Assembly: GCA_913062605.1 (NCBI GenBank)
Contig: CAJXWQ010000005.1
Coordinates: forward strand, 62,001-126,000
DNA: 64,000 nucleotides
Source of the DNA: an uncultured Cellvibrionales bacterium
Lineage (GTDB): Bacteria > Pseudomonadota > Gammaproteobacteria > Pseudomonadales > Porticoccaceae
Reading direction: 5' to 3'
Positions 27,852 to 38,804 of this stretch are shown piece by piece (the first letter of the stretch is position 1; every line of letters starts with the position of its first letter). A program made the translations under genes and the position numbers. Under the pieces are notes generated by a model. It ran no database searches, was not told the DNA's origin, and worked only from the letters and a program-made list of their open reading frames with translations.

Positions 27852-28027
27852 TGCTTTGCCTCTGCTCTGGGCGCCACCAGTACTTGGCGACTACTTTGGA
27901 AATCTGTTAGCGGTTTGCCCCCAAAAGGGTACCCCCACAAAGAGCCGCGTTTTATACCAGAAGGGCTTGGCGAAATCAAACAAATTCGCCCAAAAGGCCA
28001 CAGTTTCCAGTATTTCACACCGGCATT

Positions 28028-28702
28028 TCACAAGACACCCCGTTCAGCCATAGAGACCGTATAACCACCGCCTACAACCACATGGTCTAGCACCCTCACA
28101 TCAACTAAGGTCAGGGCATCCTTCAATCGCCGGGTAATCAGCCGGTCGGAATCACTCGGCTCTGCCACACCAGAGGGGTGGTTGTGAGAAAAAATAACCG
28201 CCGCTGCATTGTGATGTAGTGTTCGCTTCACCACCTCGCGGGGATGAACGCTGGCACCATCAACCGTGCCAAAAAATAATTTTTCCCACGCAATTAGTCT
28301 ATGCTGGGTATCCAGAAATAATACGGCAAAAACTTCCTGCTGGCAGTGACGCAACTGAGCCAACAGGAACTCACTCACCCGTGTAGCGCTGGTAAATATA
28401 TGCTCCCGTTGAAGCTGCTCACCCAGATGTCGGCGAGCCAGCTCCATCACAGCCTGTAACTGTACGAACTTCGCCTCCCCAAGACCTCGGACACGACAAA
28501 ATGAGGTCTTATCCGCCGATAACATCGCCCCAAGACTACCGAACCGCTGTAACAGTTCGCGAGCCAAATCCACTGCTGAAAACCCAGGGCAACCTGTACG
28601 AAGAAAGATAGCCAGCAGTTCGGCATCGGACAAGGCGCTAGCGCCCTTTTCTAGAAGTTTTTCCCGGGGTCGTTCTGCCTCCGGCCAATCACGAATTGTC
28701 AT
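28028..28702 (-). CDS. radC: RadC/JAB-domain protein
   Basis: 224 residues from the ATG at 28702, chosen for the AGGAGG site 6 bases upstream. An N-terminal helix-hairpin-helix region (about 20-95) precedes a JAMM-type metalloprotease-like domain with [14 protein letters not shown] (near 172). The biological role of RadC is still unclear; the old DNA repair assignment was withdrawn for E. coli. Divergent from coaBC, as usual. Confidence 0.93.
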   Translation of the reverse strand: MTIRDWPEAERPREKLLEKGASALSDAELLAIFLRTGCPGFSAVDLARELLQRFGSLGAMLSADKTSFCRVRGLGEAKFVQLQAVMELARRHLGEQLQREHIFTSATRVSEFLLAQLRHCQQEVFAVLFLDTQHRLIAWEKLFFGTVDGASVHPREVVKRTLHHNAAAVIFSHNHPSGVAEPSDSDRLITRRLKDALTLVDVRVLDHVVVGGGYTVSMAERGVL

Positions 28703-28801
28703 AAGCACCTCCTTGTGCAATAGATGACGTGAGTACTGACTACGCAAATTTGCTTTGCAATGTTATCTTAGCTATCTGGGTTTTATTTTTCAGGAATTTT
28801 C

Positions 28802-30010
28802 ATGTCCTCACTGGCCAACAAAAGAATTCTGCTAGGAGTAACCGGTGGTATTGCTGCGTATAAAAGCGCAGAGATCATTCGCCGCCTACAAGATGCCGGT
28901 GCCAATGTCCGGGTTGCTATGACCCACGCCGCCACCGAATTTATAACGCCACTCACCATGCAGGCGCTATCAGGCAACCCTGTCCATCTCGAGTTACTAG
29001 ATACTGGTGCCGAAGCCGCCATGGGCCATATTGAGCTGGCACGGTGGGCTGACGTGATCCTGGTCGCCCCTGCATCGGCTAACTTCATTGCCAAATTAAT
29101 GAATGGTGAAGGGGGGGATCTACTATCCACTCTCTGTCTGGCCAGCCGCTCACCCCTCGCTATTGCTCCGGCAATGAACCAGAGCATGTGGCGCAATGCC
29201 AGCACCCAACACAATATAGAACGACTGCGAGGCCGGGGGGTAAATATTTTTGGTCCAGCAGAGGGAAACCAAGCCTGTGGTGATGTGGGCCCTGGGCGAA
29301 TGAGTGAACCAGAGGATATCGCGGAACTCACCGCGGACTTATTTGAAACAGGTACTTTGGCAGGAAAAAAAGTAGTCATCACTGCGGGCCCAACTCGGGA
29401 AGCCATTGACCCGGTACGCTATATCAGCAACCACAGTTCTGGAAAAATGGGCTATGCACTGGCAGAAGCCGCTGTTGAAGCAGGCGCAGAAACCATACTG
29501 ATCAGTGGGCCGGTTAACCTGATATCACCCGATAGGGTAAAAACTATCGCCGTCACCAGTGCTCAAGAAATGTACGATGCAGCCCTAGCCGAAGCCGATG
29601 GTTGCCAATTATTTATTGCCTCCGCAGCCGTAGCAGACTATCGCCCGGTGCAAGTCTCGGAACAAAAAATAAAAAAATCTGCCGACACATTGACTATAGA
29701 GATGATTAAAAATCCAGATATTGTCAGTGCAGTGGCGGCGCTCCAAAACCGCCCTTTCACCGTTGGGTTTGCCGCTGAAACAGCCAATATTGAAAACGGC
29801 TTGGAACTCCATGCCCGCAGTAAACTAGAGCGGAAGAATCTCGATCTGGTCATTGCCAATGACGTATCAGACCGCACTATTGGTTTTAACAGTGATGACA
29901 ATGCCGTTTTGGTAGTAGAAATGAAAAGCTCCGAAGCCATCCCGAAAATAAACAAATCTATTTTGGCGCGTCAATTGATCGCAAAAATTGCCGACATGCT
30001 CCCTAGCTAA
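28802..30010 (+). CDS. coaBC: Bifunctional phosphopantothenoylcysteine decarboxylase/synthetase
   Basis: 402 residues. The N-terminal flavoprotein decarboxylase half (CoaC, about 1-180) has the active His in GHIELARWAD, the PASANFIAKL motif and the Cys of QACGDVGPGRM (near 160). The C-terminal synthetase half (CoaB) has ITAGPTREAIDPVRYISN and the SAAVADYRP motif. It converts 4'-phosphopantothenate through the cysteine adduct to 4'-phosphopantetheine. An AGGA site precedes the ATG. The usual downstream dut gene is absent; algC follows after 10 bases. Confidence 0.95.
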   Translation: MSSLANKRILLGVTGGIAAYKSAEIIRRLQDAGANVRVAMTHAATEFITPLTMQALSGNPVHLELLDTGAEAAMGHIELARWADVILVAPASANFIAKLMNGEGGDLLSTLCLASRSPLAIAPAMNQSMWRNASTQHNIERLRGRGVNIFGPAEGNQACGDVGPGRMSEPEDIAELTADLFETGTLAGKKVVITAGPTREAIDPVRYISNHSSGKMGYALAEAAVEAGAETILISGPVNLISPDRVKTIAVTSAQEMYDAALAEADGCQLFIASAAVADYRPVQVSEQKIKKSADTLTIEMIKNPDIVSAVAALQNRPFTVGFAAETANIENGLELHARSKLERKNLDLVIANDVSDRTIGFNSDDNAVLVVEMKSSEAIPKINKSILARQLIAKIADMLPS

Positions 30011-30020
30011 TTGAACTCAC

Positions 30021-32465
30021 ATGACCGATAACAAAAAAAACAGCCCTAAGAAGAACAACCCCGTTCTAGCCGCTTTAGACAAGCTACAGCAACACCCCAT
30101 TACATTGGGGGTGCTCGTCCTCATTATTTGCTGCTTCGTGTTGCTGGCCTTCACCGTACGGCACTACATGATAGACAACGCCAGACTTGTACTCGCTAAT
30201 GCCAGTGCTGAAAGCTACGCGCAACAACAGTTAACTCTGACCAACACCTACCTTCAAACACAGCAGCAGCAGCTGCAAAATATTGCTGAAAAAGAATTAT
30301 TTATTGATGCGTTAACCTCAGGCGATACCGAAGAAATACATCGCCTGGAAGGTTTGATGAAAGAGTGGGTAGAGGGCCTATCCCATGGCTATCTGCTCAG
30401 CCCACAAGATAACCGCTTGGATAAAGCACACAATTTTGTTGGTCAGGCAATGTTCCAGAAGGTGCTGGATGGCAAACAACCGGACCCTGTTGCTGCTTAT
30501 ATTGATAGCAACTGGCAACTTATATTTGCCTATCCACTCAAAACCGAGGAAGGGGTCGTCCTAGGCACCATGATAGCCATGCTACCCACAGATACTCTCG
30601 CAGACTCGCTTCTTGCCAATGTAAATCGTTCGCTGGGCACAACCAAACTCTTCCAAACATTACCAGATATCCCGAGTACTCCCATCATTGCGCTGAATAA
30701 TAAGACGGAAGCTCTTGATGGCATTACTCTGAAAACCAAGATGCCACACTGGCAAATACGCTTTACTGGCAGTGCTCTACTACTTGAACAAGCCCAGCCT
30801 TCCTATCAGGTATTCATGATAATTGTGGCCGGTCTGATCATCATCATGCTACTGCTGATCTACGCGGTTATCAGGTATACCCTGCACCATCACAAGGACA
30901 AGCCCAAAAAGCACCGGCCAAAGAACCTTGTAAAAAATGACGCACAGGTCAATCCACAGGAAAGTACGCCAGTTGAAAAACATGCCTATATTGTCGATGG
31001 CAACAGCGACTCTTTTCTACAGGTTATTCCTTCGACAGAATCAGAATTAGGCTCCGATACTACCGAGGCCAAAGATACCAAAGCGACAGGGAAGCCCGCC
31101 TTTCCCGATGTGGTATTTCGAGATTATGACATTCGTGGTCTGGCCAACACTCAATTGACACCAGAATTTGCAGAGCAGCTGGGTAAGGTTCTAGCGAAAA
31201 AGGCACTTTCACTGGGAGAGCATTCTCTCATTGTTGGTTGTGATGGCCGAAAATCTAGCCCCGCACTGACCGCCGCATTGGAACAGGGTATTCTCAGCAC
31301 CAGCTGTAATATTATCTATCTCGGCCAAGTACCCACACCACTACTCAACTTTGCCACCCACCAGATACAGGAAACAGATTGCGGCATTATGGTCACTGCA
31401 AGCCACAATCCTGCGGAGTACAACGGCTTCAAGATGTTTTTCAAACATCACGCTCTGTGTGGGGATGAAATTCAAGCCCTAAAAGCAGACATGGAATGCG
31501 ATATTCCAACAAAAACTGATGGTCAGCGCAAAATGTGTTTACTCTCGACAGACTATGTCAACGATATTGTCAGTGATATCGTGCCCGCCCAAAACCTGAA
31601 GGTCGTTCTGGATGGAGGTAATGGCGTCGCTGGAGAATTGGGCGTTACCTTACTTGAGGCCATTGGCTGCAAGGTAATGCCTCTCCACTGTGACATAGAT
31701 GGTGATTTCCCCAATCACCCCCCTGACACTTCCGTGGCGGCCAATCTTGAAGACCTTATTTTATGCGTCAAGGAACACAACGCCGACTTGGGCATTGCCC
31801 TTGATGGTGATGGCGACCGTGTTGTGGCCGTTTCTGCCAGTGGCAAGATTATCTGGCCCGATGAACTATTGATGATTTTTGCTCGGGACGTTATTTCTCG
31901 CCAACCAGGTGCTGATGTGGTCTTTGATATTAAAAGTACCCGTCGCCTCAACAACCTGATCAGTAGTTACGGGGGCCGACCCATTATGTGGAAAACTGGT
32001 CACTCCCATATGTACAACAAGATTCTGGAATGTGATGCACCGCTAGGCGGCGAATACAGCGGGCATATTTTCTTCCGTGATCGCTGGCACGGTTTTGATG
32101 ATGGCCTCTATGCTGCTGCACGGCTAATAGAAATCATATCCATCAGAGAACAGGGGCTCGACGAAATTGTTTCAAGCTTTGAAACACTGCATGCCACAAC
32201 AGAAATCAAAATAGACGTAGCTGATGAAGAAAAGTTTGTGATTGTCGACAGCCTGGTTTCCAACCATACTTTTCAGGATGGTAAAGTGTCCACCATCGAT
32301 GGCCTGAGGGTTGATTTCCCTAAGGCTTGGGGTCTTATTCGTGCATCCAATACCAGTCCTGCCCTGACACTGCGTTTTGAAGCCGAGTCAGAGGAAGCCC
32401 TGGAGAAAATCCAGTCGCTTTTCAGGCAGCAACTACGTAGCATAGATACCAATTTAACGTTCTAA
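30021..32465 (+). CDS. algC: Phosphomannomutase/phosphoglucomutase with membrane-anchored N-terminal extension
   Basis: 814 residues, nearly twice the 463 of classical AlgC. Residues about 30-50 and 265-287 are membrane helices enclosing a periplasmic domain of about 210 residues; a low-complexity linker runs to about 355. The mutase follows with the phosphoserine loop TASHNPAEYNG (near 460), the metal loop DGDGDR (near 595), the sugar loop GEYSGH and the phosphate-binding RASNTSPALTLRFE. It interconverts hexose 1- and 6-phosphates for exopolysaccharide and LPS precursors. Longer AlgC forms with this layout exist in pseudomonads as I recall. No strong ribosome site is visible at the ATG. Confidence 0.9.
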   Translation: MTDNKKNSPKKNNPVLAALDKLQQHPITLGVLVLIICCFVLLAFTVRHYMIDNARLVLANASAESYAQQQLTLTNTYLQTQQQQLQNIAEKELFIDALTSGDTEEIHRLEGLMKEWVEGLSHGYLLSPQDNRLDKAHNFVGQAMFQKVLDGKQPDPVAAYIDSNWQLIFAYPLKTEEGVVLGTMIAMLPTDTLADSLLANVNRSLGTTKLFQTLPDIPSTPIIALNNKTEALDGITLKTKMPHWQIRFTGSALLLEQAQPSYQVFMIIVAGLIIIMLLLIYAVIRYTLHHHKDKPKKHRPKNLVKNDAQVNPQESTPVEKHAYIVDGNSDSFLQVIPSTESELGSDTTEAKDTKATGKPAFPDVVFRDYDIRGLANTQLTPEFAEQLGKVLAKKALSLGEHSLIVGCDGRKSSPALTAALEQGILSTSCNIIYLGQVPTPLLNFATHQIQETDCGIMVTASHNPAEYNGFKMFFKHHALCGDEIQALKADMECDIPTKTDGQRKMCLLSTDYVNDIVSDIVPAQNLKVVLDGGNGVAGELGVTLLEAIGCKVMPLHCDIDGDFPNHPPDTSVAANLEDLILCVKEHNADLGIALDGDGDRVVAVSASGKIIWPDELLMIFARDVISRQPGADVVFDIKSTRRLNNLISSYGGRPIMWKTGHSHMYNKILECDAPLGGEYSGHIFFRDRWHGFDDGLYAAARLIEIISIREQGLDEIVSSFETLHATTEIKIDVADEEKFVIVDSLVSNHTFQDGKVSTIDGLRVDFPKAWGLIRASNTSPALTLRFEAESEEALEKIQSLFRQQLRSIDTNLTF

Positions 32466-32488
32466 TTCTGCCCTACACAGCATCATAG

Positions 32489-33406
<918 letters not shown>

Positions 33407-33412
33407 TTGATT

Positions 33413-34024
33413 ATGGCGACGGGAAAAGGCTCCAGGAAACAACAAATTCTACAAGCCCTTGCTCGTATGCTGGAAGCCACGCCTGGTGGCCGCATCACCA
33501 CCGCAGCACTGGCTGCCGAAGTAGGTGTATCTGAAGCAGCTCTTTACCGACATTTTCCTAGTAAAACCAAAATGTACGAAGGGCTAATCGACTTTATTGA
33601 AGAAACCCTGTTTAGCCGGGTTCGCGTTATTCTTTCCGAAGAGCCCGATGCCATCAGTCGTTGCTATCGAATCCTCACCCTGCTGCTGACCTTTGCGGAA
33701 CGGAATCCTGGAATTACTCGCCTATTAACCGGTGATGCCCTCACCGGTGAAACCGATAGGCTTCATAGTCGAATCCAGCAATTATTTGACCGTTTGGAAA
33801 CTCAACTGAAGCAAATTTTGCGCGAGGCAGAAGTGACCGAAAACCTTCGGCCGACAATGACGATAACCTCAGCAGCCAACATGCTTCTAGCGTTAGCGGA
33901 GGGGCGTATCAGTCAGTTTGTTCGTAGCGGCTTTAGCCGTCGTCCGACGGAACAGTGGCAGGAACAGTGGTCGGTAGTGATGTCGGGCTTTTTTCGAGAG
34001 ACTCAACCCCCTTTAACACCATGA
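33413..34024 (+). CDS. slmA: Nucleoid occlusion factor SlmA (TetR family)
   Basis: 203 residues from the ATG at 33413, 6 bases after argB. The N-terminal TetR-type helix-turn-helix reads [30 protein letters not shown] (about 26-55). The rest matches SlmA through the C-terminal [13 protein letters not shown]. SlmA binds specific chromosomal sites and blocks FtsZ ring assembly over the nucleoid. Its last 92 bases are shared with the oppositely oriented DUF4124-type gene. Confidence 0.9.
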   Translation: MATGKGSRKQQILQALARMLEATPGGRITTAALAAEVGVSEAALYRHFPSKTKMYEGLIDFIEETLFSRVRVILSEEPDAISRCYRILTLLLTFAERNPGITRLLTGDALTGETDRLHSRIQQLFDRLETQLKQILREAEVTENLRPTMTITSAANMLLALAEGRISQFVRSGFSRRPTEQWQEQWSVVMSGFFRETQPPLTP

Positions 34025-34607
34025 AACGCAACCGGTAATGCTCATAACGTTGACTGACCGCTTCGCTCTCCTGTTTCCGAAGTTCCAATACCTGCACGGC
34101 ATCCCTCTCCTGGAGCGCTAAATCATCCATGTGTTTCAGCAATGATTTCGGCACCAGCTTACCACTGAGCTGATAGTTAGCCGCCTTAACTCTAGCATCT
34201 TGCTGTACATCTCGATTCGTCAGCAGATTTGACTGGGTAATTTCAACTTCCCTTTCTAGCTGTGACACTCGCCTTTCCCCGGCCGCCTCAATCTCACTCA
34301 CCTCACTGTAACTGCGCAGCAGCATCTCGTCCTCTTCCAGTTGTTTCGACGCATCCTCAGAGTTCTCTGTGGGTCCTCCTGCTTCGGACGTATCAGGATT
34401 CCTCTGAGGTGGTACTACCTGCTCCACACGACCCGTTTTACTAATAACCTCGTAGCCTCCGGCCACATATTCTGGAGGCACCGTATAGTCGACAACCAGG
34501 TTGCCCTCCTTGTTGCGATAACGATAGAGGCTACCTGCCTCTGCCACCATAGTCGCCATCCCTAGTAAGGCCAGGGCAATACAACCGGCTCTTTTGTATT
34601 TATTCAT
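33933..34607 (-). CDS. DUF4124-type exported protein with coiled coil
   Basis: 224 residues from the ATG at 34607 ([20 protein letters not shown], signal peptide cleaved after about AEA). A small N-terminal domain ([23 protein letters not shown]) resembles DUF4124. A long charged helix or coiled coil covers about 85-200, and a Thr/Pro/Ser tail ends the protein. Probably periplasmic or membrane-attached; role unknown. A similar protein lies near crc in pseudomonads, as far as I recall. The 3' end overlaps slmA in antisense by 92 bases. Confidence 0.7.
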   Translation of the reverse strand: MNKYKRAGCIALALLGMATMVAEAGSLYRYRNKEGNLVVDYTVPPEYVAGGYEVISKTGRVEQVVPPQRNPDTSEAGGPTENSEDASKQLEEDEMLLRSYSEVSEIEAAGERRVSQLEREVEITQSNLLTNRDVQQDARVKAANYQLSGKLVPKSLLKHMDDLALQERDAVQVLELRKQESEAVSQRYEHYRLRFMVLKGVESLEKSPTSLPTTVPATVPSDDG

Positions 34608-34812
34608 AACTTCGATCACAGACACTCTTGAAACAAGCAGATACTTTTGAAACAAACTGACTCACCTTCTGAGACAAGTTCACCTACCCATAGGCCGGCA
34701 TGTTCTACTATGCCCGTTCTTGAAACCCAAACTCTAAGGTATGATACACGCTCCCAAATAATGGAGCGACTTTCCACTCAGGTTGACGACTCCCTACTCA
34801 GGCCCACCATAT

Positions 34813-35610
34813 ATGAGAATTATTAGTCTTGCCGTAGATGGAATTCACCAGGCTTCCCGCCGTGGTCTTTTCCAGTGGCTCGCTTCTCAGGAGGCTAATA
34901 TCATCTGCCTTCAGGACTTACGCGTCCAAACGTCAGAGCTAACCTCAAATCCAGACTTTGAGCTGGATGGCTATTCCAGCTATTTTTTTGACTCACCCAC
35001 CCCGCAACACAACGGGGTTGCCATTTACAGTCGAGAAGTCCCCAAAGCGATTATGTATGGCTTTGGTGCATCTAATGCTGAAGACATGAATGGCCGCTAT
35101 CTACAGGCAGATTTTGAACATGTGAGTGTCTGCTCACTGCTTGCGCCTAATGCCTCCACTGACAGCAAGGCCATAACCAGTAGCGCCTCAGTACAAGAGA
35201 TAAAAGACCACTTTTTTCGTGACCTGTTGGGCCACCTGAACAAAATCAGCCACAAGCGCCGGGAATATGTAATCTGTGGCAACTGGAATATTGCACATCG
35301 CGATATAGATGTGAGCGACCCAAGCAGCTCTATGGGCACTTCAGGCTTTCTCCCTAACGAACAACAGTGTCTCGGCCAACTCTACAAGAACATTGGCTAT
35401 GCTGATGCCTTTCGCCTCTACAATACAGATACCGATGAATTCAGCTACTGGCCTTCTGGCGAGCAAGATGTAGGCCCCGGCTGGCGGACCGATTTACAGG
35501 TTGTATCACAGGGACTCATCAATCGTGTTGAATATGCCGCAATCTACAAGGCGAAAACTTTTTCCAGTCATTCACCTGTAATTATTGACTACGATCTGGA
35601 GAATCTCTGA
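34813..35610 (+). CDS. crc: Crc-like exonuclease III family protein
   Basis: 265 residues from the ATG at 34813 (MRIISLAVDGIHQASRRGLF), close to the 259 of Pseudomonas Crc. The fold is that of ExoIII, but key catalytic residues differ: the metal-binding Glu is Asp (ICLQDLRV), the Asp of GDxN is Asn (CGNWNIAH) and the Asp before the final His is Ser (SSHSPVIIDYD). The FLPNEQQCLGQLYKNIGYADAFR and GWRTDLQVV segments follow Crc closely. Crc acts with Hfq to repress translation of catabolic mRNAs. It may have lost nuclease activity; some ExoIII-like activity is possible because the Asn in GNWN is kept. pyrE and rph, usual neighbours, are absent. Confidence 0.75.
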   Translation: MRIISLAVDGIHQASRRGLFQWLASQEANIICLQDLRVQTSELTSNPDFELDGYSSYFFDSPTPQHNGVAIYSREVPKAIMYGFGASNAEDMNGRYLQADFEHVSVCSLLAPNASTDSKAITSSASVQEIKDHFFRDLLGHLNKISHKRREYVICGNWNIAHRDIDVSDPSSSMGTSGFLPNEQQCLGQLYKNIGYADAFRLYNTDTDEFSYWPSGEQDVGPGWRTDLQVVSQGLINRVEYAAIYKAKTFSSHSPVIIDYDLENL

Positions 35611-35765
35611 TTAAGCGCTTTAATTGAGCCTCCCAATCGAACGCTTTAATTAAACCCAAGCTGTAACTTTCTTGCACTGAAGAAACGCCCTCTTTAGACT
35701 CCCACAAAGCTCTTGTTAAAACTCGTGGTTCTAACCGATCATTTTATGGAGAAAGACAACCACAG

Positions 35766-36956
35766 ATGTCAGATATCTTCCCGGAAAACTCTGTAGGTCT
35801 AGTCACACCAGAGGTCGTACATTTTGACGACCCACTGGAGCTAGCCTGTGGGCGCACCCTACATAATTATCAACTGATGGTTGAAACCTACGGTGAGCTT
35901 AATAGCAATAAAAGTAATGCCATACTGATTTGTCACGCGCTGAGCGGCCATCATCACGCGGCTGGCTATCACAGTGTTGATGACAAAAAACCAGGCTGGT
36001 GGGAAAACCATATCGGACCGGGCAAGCCCTTCGATACTAACCAATTCTTTATTGTTTGCCCCAATAATCTCGGTGGCTGTCATGGCAGTACCGGCCCTAG
36101 CTCCATTAACCCTGAAACGGGTAAACCCTGGGGGGTGGATTTTCCACCACTTCGCGCACGAGACTGGGTTCAAAGCCAAGCAAAACTGGCAGATCGACTC
36201 GGCATTCAACAATGGGCCGCCGTTGTCGGTGGTAGTCTGGGTGGAATGCAAGCCATGCGCTGGGCACTGGAATACCCTGACCGGATACGGCATGCCATCG
36301 TCATTGCTTCTGCCATGAAGCTGAGCGCACAGAATATCGCTTTTAATGAAATTGCCCGCAATGCGATTAAATCAGACCCGGATTTTCGTGATGGCCATTT
36401 TCTTGAAGGTAACACGCTGCCTCGAAATGGACTGGCCCTCGCCAGAATGATCGGTCATGTAACCTATCTTTCAGATGAACTGATGGGTAACAAATTTGGC
36501 CGGGAGTTGCGATCTGGCTCATTTCAGCAGGGCCAAGATACGCCCATTGAATTTCAGGTAGAAAGCTACCTACGCCATCAAGGTGATGCCTTTTCCAGCA
36601 ATTTTGACGCTAACACCTATCTATTGATGACCAAGGCACTGGATTACTTCGACTTGGCCAGAGAATATGGCAATGACCCTGTCAAAGCCTTCGGTCATGC
36701 CCTGTGTGATTTTTTGGTGGTGTCTTTTTCAACGGACTGGCGGTTTGCACCAGAACGCTCTCAGGAAATTGTCAAAGCATTGATTGATGCCAACAAAAAT
36801 GTCTCCTACGCTGCTATTGACTCTAACTTGGGGCACGATGCTTTTCTGCTGCCAAATGAACGCTACGAACAAATACTCACGGCTTATATGAGCCGTGTCG
36901 CCAGTGAGGCAACTCATTCTAAAAAAACAACGATATCTACGGAGGGCTCACTATGA
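35766..36956 (+). CDS. metX: Homoserine O-acyltransferase (MetX)
   Basis: 396 residues, alpha/beta hydrolase fold. Nucleophile Ser in [12 protein letters not shown] (near 157), Asp in the [11 protein letters not shown] region (near 322) and His in LGHDAFLL (near 359). The N-terminus and the [23 protein letters not shown] segment closely resemble the pseudomonad enzyme, which uses succinyl-CoA, so a succinyl donor is likely here too (inference). The stop overlaps metW by 4 bases. Two copies of CGCTTTAATT 26 bases apart lie about 115-150 bases upstream. Confidence 0.93.
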   Translation: MSDIFPENSVGLVTPEVVHFDDPLELACGRTLHNYQLMVETYGELNSNKSNAILICHALSGHHHAAGYHSVDDKKPGWWENHIGPGKPFDTNQFFIVCPNNLGGCHGSTGPSSINPETGKPWGVDFPPLRARDWVQSQAKLADRLGIQQWAAVVGGSLGGMQAMRWALEYPDRIRHAIVIASAMKLSAQNIAFNEIARNAIKSDPDFRDGHFLEGNTLPRNGLALARMIGHVTYLSDELMGNKFGRELRSGSFQQGQDTPIEFQVESYLRHQGDAFSSNFDANTYLLMTKALDYFDLAREYGNDPVKAFGHALCDFLVVSFSTDWRFAPERSQEIVKALIDANKNVSYAAIDSNLGHDAFLLPNERYEQILTAYMSRVASEATHSKKTTISTEGSL

Positions 36957-37549
36957 GCATCCGCACTGATCTCGACATTATTCAGCAATGGATAGCACCG
37001 GAAAGTCGAGTATTAGACCTCGCTTGTGGTGATGGAACACTGCTAAAAAGTTTGAGGCAACACAAACAGGTAGAGGGTTACGGCCTGGAAATTGACCCCG
37101 ACAAAATAACCCATGCTATCGCCAACAGCATTAATGTAGTGGAAACCAATCTGAACAAAGGCTTATCCCAATTTCCTGATAACAGCTTTGATATCGTCGT
37201 TATGACACAAGCACTTCAGGTCATGCGTTACCCTCACTTGGTATTGGAGGAAATGCTAAGAATTGGCAAGGAGTGCATTGTTACCTTCCCCAATTTTGGG
37301 AATTGGCGTGCAAGAACCTCTCTTCTCATCCACGGACGCATGCCTGTCACCAAACAACTGACTTATCAGTGGTATGACACACCCAATATTCACTTCTGTA
37401 CCGTGAATGACTTTGAAGCACTCTGTGATGAAAAAAAGATCCGTATCATTCACAAAGAATTTGTTGCTGAACGAATACCGGACAAGCAAATCAAAGGAAT
37501 ATGGCCTAACCTATTTAGTGACACGGCTATTTACCTTTTAAGCAAATAG
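36953..37549 (+). CDS. metW: Methionine biosynthesis protein MetW
   Basis: 198 residues. SAM-methyltransferase-like fold with [12 protein letters not shown] (near 20) and the [10 protein letters not shown] and [18 protein letters not shown] segments typical of MetW. MetW is required with MetX for homoserine acylation in several proteobacteria. The ATGA overlap with metX shows coupling. Confidence 0.93.
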   Translation: MSIRTDLDIIQQWIAPESRVLDLACGDGTLLKSLRQHKQVEGYGLEIDPDKITHAIANSINVVETNLNKGLSQFPDNSFDIVVMTQALQVMRYPHLVLEEMLRIGKECIVTFPNFGNWRARTSLLIHGRMPVTKQLTYQWYDTPNIHFCTVNDFEALCDEKKIRIIHKEFVAERIPDKQIKGIWPNLFSDTAIYLLSK

Positions 37550-37593
37550 CTCGCTCAAGATGAAACCCCTTTTGGGTTTTGGAGGTAATGAAC

Positions 37594-38034
37594 ATGAACC
37601 ACAAGAAACTACTCTGGCTTCCCTTACTGGCACTACTCGCCTTTAGCGTCCATGCCGACAACAAGCCCTATAAAGAATTTGGTGACTATAAAGTTTTTTA
37701 TAGCTCATTTAACAGCAGCTTTATTCTGCCAGAAATAGCCAGTGTCTATAACATTACCCGTGGTAAAGACAAAGGGCTGGTAAATATTGCCGTGCTCCTA
37801 GGTGACCAGGCTGGAGGAACAACGGCGTTAGTAAAGGGTACTGTTTCAAATATGCTGGCTCAACAGCAAGTACTTAAATTTTTTGAAGTGCGAGAGGGCA
37901 ACACGGTCTATTATCTCGCACCGTTTGAATTTGATAATGAAGACTCCATGACCTTTAAAATCCAAGTACAGCCAGACCCTAACAAACCATCCAAATCACT
38001 GTCGTTTCAAAATAAGTTTTACTACGACGACTAA
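37594..38034 (+). CDS. DUF4426 exported protein
   Basis: 146 residues from the ATG at 37594; GGAGG lies 8 bases upstream, which favours this ATG over one at 37588. Signal peptide MNHKKLLWLPLLALLAFSVHA is followed by a mature domain of about 125 residues (FGDYKVFYSSFNSSFILPEIA) matching DUF4426. Function unknown; it follows metX-metW in related genomes. A short AAACCC/GGGTTT hairpin sits just before the ribosome site. Confidence 0.8.
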   Translation: MNHKKLLWLPLLALLAFSVHADNKPYKEFGDYKVFYSSFNSSFILPEIASVYNITRGKDKGLVNIAVLLGDQAGGTTALVKGTVSNMLAQQQVLKFFEVREGNTVYYLAPFEFDNEDSMTFKIQVQPDPNKPSKSLSFQNKFYYDD

Positions 38035-38057
38035 CCCACACCATCGGATGACACACC

Positions 38058-38090
38058 GGCCACCCAGTAAAAATTGGGGTGGCCATTTTT
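38058..38090 (+). terminator. Intrinsic terminator after the DUF4426 gene
   Basis: Perfect 8-base stem GGCCACCC/GGGTGGCC with an 11-base loop, followed by ATTTTT. Its position rules out an early start for rdgB. Confidence 0.87.
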
Positions 38091-38126
38091 GTGGGTGAAC
38101 AAACACATCAACAAGATAACCCTGCT

Positions 38127-38714
38127 ATGAAAATTACTCTCGCCAGTGGCAATAAAGGCAAACTTGCCGAGTTTCAGCAATTGCTCTCCGGCCTTGATTT
38201 CGATGTTGTCCCGCAATCCAAGTTCAATATTCCCGAAGCCGTCGAGGATGGCCTCAGCTTTGTGGAAAATGCCATTATCAAAGCCCGACATGCCGCGCGA
38301 CTGACTGGATTACCGGCAATCGCCGATGACTCCGGATTGGAGGTAGATGTCCTCAATGGGGCACCCGGTATTTATTCAGCCCGGTTCTCTGGTGAAAACG
38401 CCACCGATGATAAAAATAATCTGCGGCTCTTATCACTACTTCAGGATATTCCTGAAGAACAGCGCACCGCGCGGTTCCAATGCCTGCTGGTTTATCTTCG
38501 ACACCCCGAAGACCCCACACCGCTAATATGCCAAGGGACTTGGGAAGGTCGTATTGCCTTCAAACCCGAGGGCGACAATGGCTTTGGTTATGACCCGCTA
38601 TTTTATGTGCCTGAACTGGGCTGCAGCTCCGCCCAGCTCGACAAAGTACAAAAGAATAAAATCAGTCATCGGGGCAAAGCCATGGCGCAACTGTTGAAAA
38701 CATTATCAACATAA
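38127..38714 (+). CDS. rdgB: XTP/dITP diphosphatase
   Basis: 195 residues from ATG 38127 (E. coli 197). Motifs LASGNKGKLAEFQQLL at the N-terminus, ENAIIKARHAA (near 51), IADDSGLEVDVLNGAPGIYSAR (near 67) and the FGYDPLFYVPE segment (near 153) are complete. It removes deaminated purine triphosphates (XTP, ITP, dITP) from the nucleotide pool. It precedes hemW as in many gammaproteobacteria. Confidence 0.94.
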   Translation: MKITLASGNKGKLAEFQQLLSGLDFDVVPQSKFNIPEAVEDGLSFVENAIIKARHAARLTGLPAIADDSGLEVDVLNGAPGIYSARFSGENATDDKNNLRLLSLLQDIPEEQRTARFQCLLVYLRHPEDPTPLICQGTWEGRIAFKPEGDNGFGYDPLFYVPELGCSSAQLDKVQKNKISHRGKAMAQLLKTLST

Positions 38715-38804
38715 GCGACCAACAACAGTTAGTAAACGCATGTTAAACCTCACCGGCATAGTTAAACTCCCAAGTATAAAACTCCCTAGCCTAGTTAAAC
38801 GTTC

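Noticed and set aside
35611-35765. SAM or related riboswitch before metX
   Set aside because: No SAM or SAH aptamer pattern; only two copies of CGCTTTAATT 26 bases apart were found.
37563-37579. Intrinsic terminator between metW and the DUF4426 gene
   Set aside because: Short six-base AT-rich stem followed by only four T and then the ribosome site; more likely a weak hairpin in the leader.
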